From NCBI GenBank assembly GCA_002914805.1, contig JXTB01000514.1, positions 225,934 to 289,933 of the forward strand: a stretch of DNA of 64,000 nucleotides, read 5' to 3'. Of this stretch, positions 59,445-64,000 are shown piece after piece. Positions within the stretch are counted from its first letter, which is position 1. Each line of letters opens with the position of its first letter. Source of the stretch: Parasponia andersonii. Taxonomy: Eukaryota; Streptophyta; Magnoliopsida; Rosales; Cannabaceae. Made by a program: the position numbers and the translations under genes. The notes below the pieces were generated by a model. It did not search any database and was not told where the DNA came from. It worked only from the letters and a program-made list of their open reading frames with translations.

Positions 59445-60711
59445 GGACTGTATTTAATTCTATACAGGCTCTGGTCGACATGTATTTAATATAAACCATG
59501 TGTACATTTATAAAACTAACTAAAGTACAACCTAGAAATAGACGTGCTAGTTTGTCTATTATAGGTATACTCGCTACATGCGAGTAGGGATATCACCGCG
59601 ATTTGGGGTCATAAACCCTAAAAATTGCATCGACATCTATCTATGATCTGGTCGAATTCTTCTGACCAACCTATGGATTCGTCTGATTTTTATCCTATAA
59701 AATCAAGAAACTCTTCAACAATTCATCATTCGACCCATCATATTTGTTTATTTTCGATCTACAAACCCAAAAGTTCTTCTAATTGGCCTATGAGTTCATC
59801 TGTCTTCAGTTAAAGTCTCTATCATATAACTCGAATGATTCTACAAGAGATTTACGCGATTTATTAGGTGTTGTGCCTACAATTCAACTTAGAAAAAGCC
59901 TAGGTTTTCTAAATTTATAATTCTGGGTTTATGAGCAAGTTTAAAGGGCTCGTCAAATCTTAAATCTATTGTGACTGTCTAGATTTAGTTCAAAAAAATG
60001 GATGAAATCCTAGAAGGTAAATCTACAATCATCATTCAATGAGAAAAACACCAAAAAATCTTTTGGTAAGATTCCAGGTTTTCAATCATGAAAATATTCT
60101 CCAAAGCACATCTACAGATACTAGGATGAAACAATATTGAAAGAAGAGGATGTTACTAAGCTTTTAGAAGTTAGAAGAGTCTAGATGTCACCTGAAGAAG
60201 AAATTTGGTGACTGAACTTCACTAGAGAAGATGAGCTGGAAATTTAGGTTGTCTGGAAAGTGGCTTTTGTCTTATAAATGCTTCAAGTTTCAAAAAATGA
60301 AAAAGGAAGCATAAGAAGGAATTTCTCTTTATATATTTCAGGAGTTAATAAATCTGGGCCATAGATTAATAGAGTTTATTTTCGAAATCTAATGGCCAAA
60401 ATTCACGCAGGATAATTGATTTTTGATATCAAATCAATTTAATTTTCAAAATAGGAAAAGTCGTGATTGAAAACAGTTAGCTGACATTACGATCATCATT
60501 GCGTATGCTTGAGAAATGGAGAAGTTTCCTCAAGTCTTACCAATTTCCTGAGAAAGAGTGACACTATTAAGAAAATGTATGCATGTAATTTTGAAAGGAT
60601 ATGATTCATGATTGTGCAACTTTTCAAGGGTTTTGAAGATGATCTCATAAAGTTACATTTTGAAGCTTGCACTTGTCATGATAGAAAGCTCCATTTAGCC
60701 CAAAGAACTAA
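59445..60711. other. Gypsy-2 region between antisense ORF and 3' LTR
   Basis: Probably the 5' UTR and promoter of the antisense ORF. A diverged internal repeat is seen: TTCTGACCAACCTATGGATT (59,660) and TTCTAATTGGCCTATGAGTT (59,775). No plus-strand gene. Confidence 0.5.
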
Positions 60712-60728
60712 TAAAACTGGGAGACAAT
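60712..60728 (+). other. Gypsy-2 polypurine tract
   Basis: TAAAACTGGGAGACAAT directly before the 3' LTR start TGTTATACGATC. Confidence 0.65.
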
Positions 60729-60962
60729 TGTTATACGATCTTGAATTTACAACATTGGTTCACGGTAGGAAAGAAAAGTCAACGGCTGTGAAGAGAATGT
60801 GTCAGGTCGTATATTAGCAACAACCAATAGCGCGATTTGTTCCGAATTGATAACATACGATCTGAGATAATAAGAAAAATAAACTAGATCAAGCTTCTTC
60901 AAATAGATAATTGAAAGGAAAACAAGTTTCTGAGTAAAGATCAAACAATCCATTTATTAGTT
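60729..60962 (+). repeat. Gypsy-2 3' LTR, truncated
   Basis: Matches 40,388-40,627 (GAGGAGAATG/GAAGAGAATG, ATATTAGCAACAACCAATAG, CTTCTGAGTAAAGATCAA, CCATTTATTAGTT). The match stops at 60,962; the remaining ~365 bp of the LTR are gone. Confidence 0.85.
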
Positions 60963-62149
60963 TCTCCTGACACCATTTGCATCTCGTGAGTTAATTTGGT
61001 TCATGAATTTTGACTTTTGTGTGACAAATCAACATGAGTTCCTAGCTAGTTGTTTGGTTAGGTCCGCGTTCAAGATTCACATTTGGTTAATTAGTCTATT
61101 GGTGTATAGAGGACCAGACATAAATATTCTAATAATATAAGTTAGGCACGGCAAGGTTATCAAACACATATATATGTAATTAAAACACTAATAATGAAGT
61201 TGCAATACAACAAATTAATTAGGGACTACATGTTATTTGTAATATATACCCATTTCATCAATACGTATAATGTGTATATATATACCCTTGAATATGTATA
61301 ATAGTTTTCGTCCATTAATTATAAGTATATGTAGTCAAAAAGGACGAGACCCAAGCTAGAGCGCAATCGAAGTGAACATAAAGAAAACAAAGTCGGGTCA
61401 GCCCGTCATTCACGGGGAATATAATGCAACTAGAATTTGATTCTCTAGTAATTCCTTTAGATGTCAAAAATTTGTACAAGTCTTTACACGAATTGCTCCC
61501 CACCTGTCTTTTCTTTGTGGCGCCACTTTGTTTTTTTTTTAAAAAAAAAAAAAATTCAGAAATGAATGTTGCGCCATGTGGTTCACCAACTAATGGCACT
61601 TAGTCTAATATCAGTACTTTTAGAAAAGTTCGCCCCATTTCTTCTTTTGAATTGGAGGGAGTGATCTTCTGTGTCATTATTTTTAGAGTTGTTAACAAGA
61701 CCCAATATATATTAGTACGTACCATAATATTGAAGATAGTTAACACCTCTTTTCGCTATATATAATAAATGACGTTTTCAACAGAAAGAACCAAGTATTC
61801 TAATCGAAATCACTCGCTGATTAATTTCACGCTTAATTAAGGGTACAATAGTTTTGGCGAAGACTCTGGGTTCAACAAGATTTCGTTGAATTAGGCTTTG
61901 GGGAGTAATTTGTAATTAAGGCTCAATAATACTGAAATCTCAAGTCATCACCCAGTTATCAACAATCAAAATTAAGATTAAAAAACAAAATGATTTGCAT
62001 TCTATTTCTTCTGCTTTATCCAAAGTGATTACGCCGATTTTCTCACCCTTTTTTTACTTAATTTAGAAATTTAATTCATCACCTGGATGAAACTGTAAAC
62101 AAATTAAGGATGTGGTATTCACCAACTCCTAAATGTGTTCAAAAAACGT
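60963..62149. other. Gene-free interval
   Basis: AT-rich spacer between the truncated Gypsy-2 LTR and the 3' flank of E6-like gene 2. A T11A14 run lies at about 61,530-61,554. Nothing else recognised. Confidence 0.5.
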
Positions 62150-62826
62150 GAATATATATTTATATATTTGTATGTGGATATTATAGGCATGCGGATAGTT
62201 GTAAGTATAGTCTGGTTGTAATCATGCTTCTTCTAATTAATTAAAACCCTTTTCACGTAAAAAATATCATAAAATAATTTGAAACAACTACGATTACAAA
62301 AGTCATTAATATATATGGATGCAAACTCTATGCATGACCGTCCTAATTAATTATGTATATGCAAGTGTATGTAACATATTTTACAACAATGTAACATTCT
62401 AAATTTAGTACATTGGAGTCTCTGTAACCGGGCTTAATTAACATGTAACTAACAGTTTATTGTGGTAGTTTATTCATGAAATGTCTTTAATTTACAAAAA
62501 GCAGCATAATACTCTCATACTTAGCTTGCACAATTATGAGTACTAAGCAGACTGCAGCTAGCATTCCGGCCAGAACAAGATGACGAAAATAAAACATAAC
62601 AAGAAGCCTCCTTAAATTAATCTACATAAAATATATATATATATATATGTTCTTAAATTTCTTTTTCCAATTTAAGTAAACCATGATAATAAAAAAAACA
62701 TATCCAACGTGCCACCAGTAATAATGATAATTCATAATTAAAAAGAAGCAAACATATATCAATACTCTGTTCAGTACGCAATTCAGTAACTGATGATGAC
62801 CACAACCTCCTCTAGAATTAACCTGA
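62150..62826 (-). other. 3' flank of E6-like gene 2 (duplicated)
   Basis: 62,150-62,652 matches the 3' flank of gene 1. 62,653-62,826 has no counterpart there because gene 1 lost it together with the end of its coding region. Conserved AATAAA on the minus strand at 62,474-62,469. Confidence 0.8.
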
Positions 62827-63807
62827 TCAGGGCTCGAACTCCTCGTCGTTCTCCTCAAACTGACCCTGATCATCCTGGTTCTGGTACCCTTCAAAGGAGT
62901 TGTAGTTGTTAGTCTCGTACGACCTGTCGTTCACATTTTTTTGGCTGTTGTAGTTATTGTTGTACCTCCAGCTCCTCGGCTCCGCCACCCTGGAGTTCCT
63001 GTACGAGTTGGGGTCGTAATTCTTCTCATTGTTAAGGTCGTAGAAGTACTTGCCGTTCTCCAAGAACCTAGTGTCGCTCATGCCTTGCCTCTCAGCGTTG
63101 TACGACCTGTCGTTTCCTCCATTGTTCGTGCTCCTCTTGTTGTAGTGACCCCTCGTCTCACTCCTCTCGACATTCTCGCTGTTGTGGTAATAGCTGTTCT
63201 TGTTGTCGTTGTCGTTGTTGTAGAACTGGGCGTTGTTGTAACGGTTGGTGTACTTGTTGTCCTCTTCCGACTCGGTCCTGTACGGACGACCGACCGGGGT
63301 GGTGTAGGGCTCGTAGGTTGTCGGGGTGGTATACTTCTTGTCCTCCTCCGACTCGGTCCTGTACGGACGGCCGACCGGGGTGGTGTATGGCTCGTAGGTT
63401 GTAGGGGTGGTGTACGGCTCGTAGGTTGTCGGGGTGGTGTACGGCTCGTAGGTGCTGACGGGTGTGGTGGAGGTGGTGGAGTACGGGGCGCCACCGCCGC
63501 CGTTGGTGGTCTTGGTGGTGGTGAAGTGTTGTTGGTTAACGGCGGTTTCGGAGGGAGGGAACTGACCCGACTCGTGGCCGTAAAGCCCGTACCCGTTGTT
63601 TTGGGAATCCGGGATGAAAGTGGGGTCTTGCTCAACTTGCTTCTTCTGGTTGTCGTTTCTCGGATTTACTACTGCCGTTGTCGTTTCCTTCCCGGGATTG
63701 TCGTTTGTCACTTTGCTGAAGAACTGGCTGTCTCTGGCGTGAGTGTGGTGGGAGAGTATGAATATGGCTAGGAAGAGGAGAGACAGAGCCTTTTGGGGGA
63801 GAGCCAT
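62827..63807 (-). CDS. E6-like secreted protein, full-length copy
   Basis: 326 residues, single exon, ATG at 63,807. Signal peptide at 1-24 (hydrophobic ALSLLFLAIFILSH, cleavage near THA/RD). Residues 60-80 hold EQDPTFIPDSQNNGYGLYGH. At 117-184 there is a Tyr/Pro/Thr repeat, units TTYEPYTTP and VGRPYRTESEED. An Asn/Tyr-rich middle follows, then the family hallmark GMSDTRFLENGKYFYDLNNE (242-261) and NYDPNSYRNSRVAEPRSW. The C-terminus is acidic (EENDEEFEP). E6 proteins are eudicot, originally from cotton fibre; biochemical role unknown, probably a wall or apoplast protein. Its repeat region is about 36 residues longer than in the other copy. Very high Asn, Thr and Tyr content. Confidence 0.9.
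   Translation of the reverse strand: MALPQKALSLLFLAIFILSHHTHARDSQFFSKVTNDNPGKETTTAVVNPRNDNQKKQVEQDPTFIPDSQNNGYGLYGHESGQFPPSETAVNQQHFTTTKTTNGGGGAPYSTTSTTPVSTYEPYTTPTTYEPYTTPTTYEPYTTPVGRPYRTESEEDKKYTTPTTYEPYTTPVGRPYRTESEEDNKYTNRYNNAQFYNNDNDNKNSYYHNSENVERSETRGHYNKRSTNNGGNDRSYNAERQGMSDTRFLENGKYFYDLNNEKNYDPNSYRNSRVAEPRSWRYNNNYNSQKNVNDRSYETNNYNSFEGYQNQDDQGQFEENDEEFEP
63256..63459 (-). repeat. Coding tandem repeat in E6-like gene 2
   Basis: In-frame repeats encoding TTYEPYTTP (several times) and a duplicated unit ending VGRPYRTESEED-(K/N)-KY. DNA units such as GGCTCGTAGGTTGTCGGGGT recur on the plus strand. Gene 1 has the shorter ancestral-looking array. Confidence 0.92.
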
Positions 63808-63888
63808 TGATAGTAGTTTTCCTAGCTATGTTTGGAGTTGTGTGGGAGTGTATAGTGAGGGTTGAGTACTTTAGTGATGGTGTTATAT

Positions 63889-63891
<3 letters not shown>

Positions 63892-63935
<44 letters not shown>
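63892..63935 (-). promoter_or_regulatory. TATA-box region of E6-like gene 2, expanded to (TA)n
   Basis: At the position of the short TATATATA box of gene 1 there is an uninterrupted TA run of 44 bp. The surroundings are conserved (GATGGTGTTATATGTT before it and TAGCAA after it, plus-strand reading). Confidence 0.7.
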
Positions 63936-63936
<1 letters not shown>

Positions 63937-64000
63937 CAACGTTGTATCTGCCACACCCATTTTTTCCACTCATTAGGTGCAACTGGGACGGGAGCTTGGG
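63936..64000. other. Window edge, upstream promoter of E6-like gene 2
   Basis: 65 bp with no recognised element; the duplicated segment may continue beyond the window. Confidence 0.4.

Larger units (their letters stand above)
40388..60962 (+). mobile_element. Gypsy-2: Ty3/gypsy TAT-type retrotransposon with nested Copia insertion
   Basis: 5' LTR, primer site, gag, protease, RT, RNase H, a second RNase H of the archaeal-like type, integrase, a spacer, an antisense ORF, polypurine tract, and a truncated 3' LTR. Without the 9.7-kb insertion and its target duplication it is about 10.9 kb. Two RNase H regions and an antisense ORF upstream of the 3' LTR are recorded features of TAT/Ogre-type elements. 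Every frame is interrupted. Confidence 0.85.

Noticed and set aside
61530..61554. T11A14 run as a possible terminator hairpin
   Set aside because: Poly(T)/poly(A) runs are common across this AT-rich plant DNA (also 1213-1235) and no gene ends here.
62941..63771. 276-codon plus-strand ORF and a 185-codon minus ORF (63,078-63,635) in another frame
   Set aside because: Both are shadows of E6-like gene 2, whose real frame has the signal peptide and family motif.

Overview
This is nuclear DNA of a eudicot plant. It has spliced genes with GT-AG introns, long AT-rich spacers full of TA microsatellites, MITEs, and several nested Copia and Gypsy LTR retrotransposons. Four host genes can be supported, all on the minus strand: a NUCLEAR FUSION DEFECTIVE 6-like gene (76-1664, three exons), a small At3g17950-like gene of unknown function (3141-5074, three exons), and two E6-like genes for secreted proteins (30362-31057 and 62827-63807). 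The species cannot be read from the sequence.

Layout. 0-5.1 kb: the two spliced genes, with a stowaway-like MITE and a 203-bp tandem duplication between them. 5.1-13.5 kb: gene-free DNA with a probable solo LTR (about 6.25-8.44 kb), two dispersed repeats and a block of nested tandem duplications (11.66-13.05 kb). 13.57-18.26 kb: a decayed Copia element. 18.8-19.2 kb: a tail-to-tail MITE pair. 19.2-28.5 kb: a second, old Copia element with PBS, polypurine tract and a 3' LTR that carries an insertion. 29.8-31.15 kb: the shorter E6-like gene. 31.56-40.15 kb: a minus-strand Gypsy chromovirus (Tekay-like, with chromodomain) and the stub of a second copy sharing one LTR. 40.39-60.96 kb: a plus-strand Gypsy element of TAT type (two RNase H regions, antisense ORF before the 3' LTR), interrupted at 46,995-56,700 by a complete minus-strand Copia-type insertion with a perfect 5-bp target duplication (CTATG). 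That insertion keeps protease and integrase sequence but no recognisable reverse transcriptase. 62.1-63.95 kb: the longer E6-like gene.

How it fits together. The two E6-like genes lie in the same orientation with matching 5' and 3' flanks, so they are a tandem duplicate. About 31 kb of retrotransposons now separates them. One copy lost its C-terminal end through a short-homology deletion, and the other expanded its Tyr/Pro repeat and its TATA region. Order of events that can be read: E6 duplication, then Tekay and TAT insertions between the copies (their relative order is unresolved), then the Copia-type insertion into the TAT element. All coding regions of the retrotransposons carry stops and frameshifts. 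No rRNA, tRNA, CRISPR or prokaryotic feature was found.
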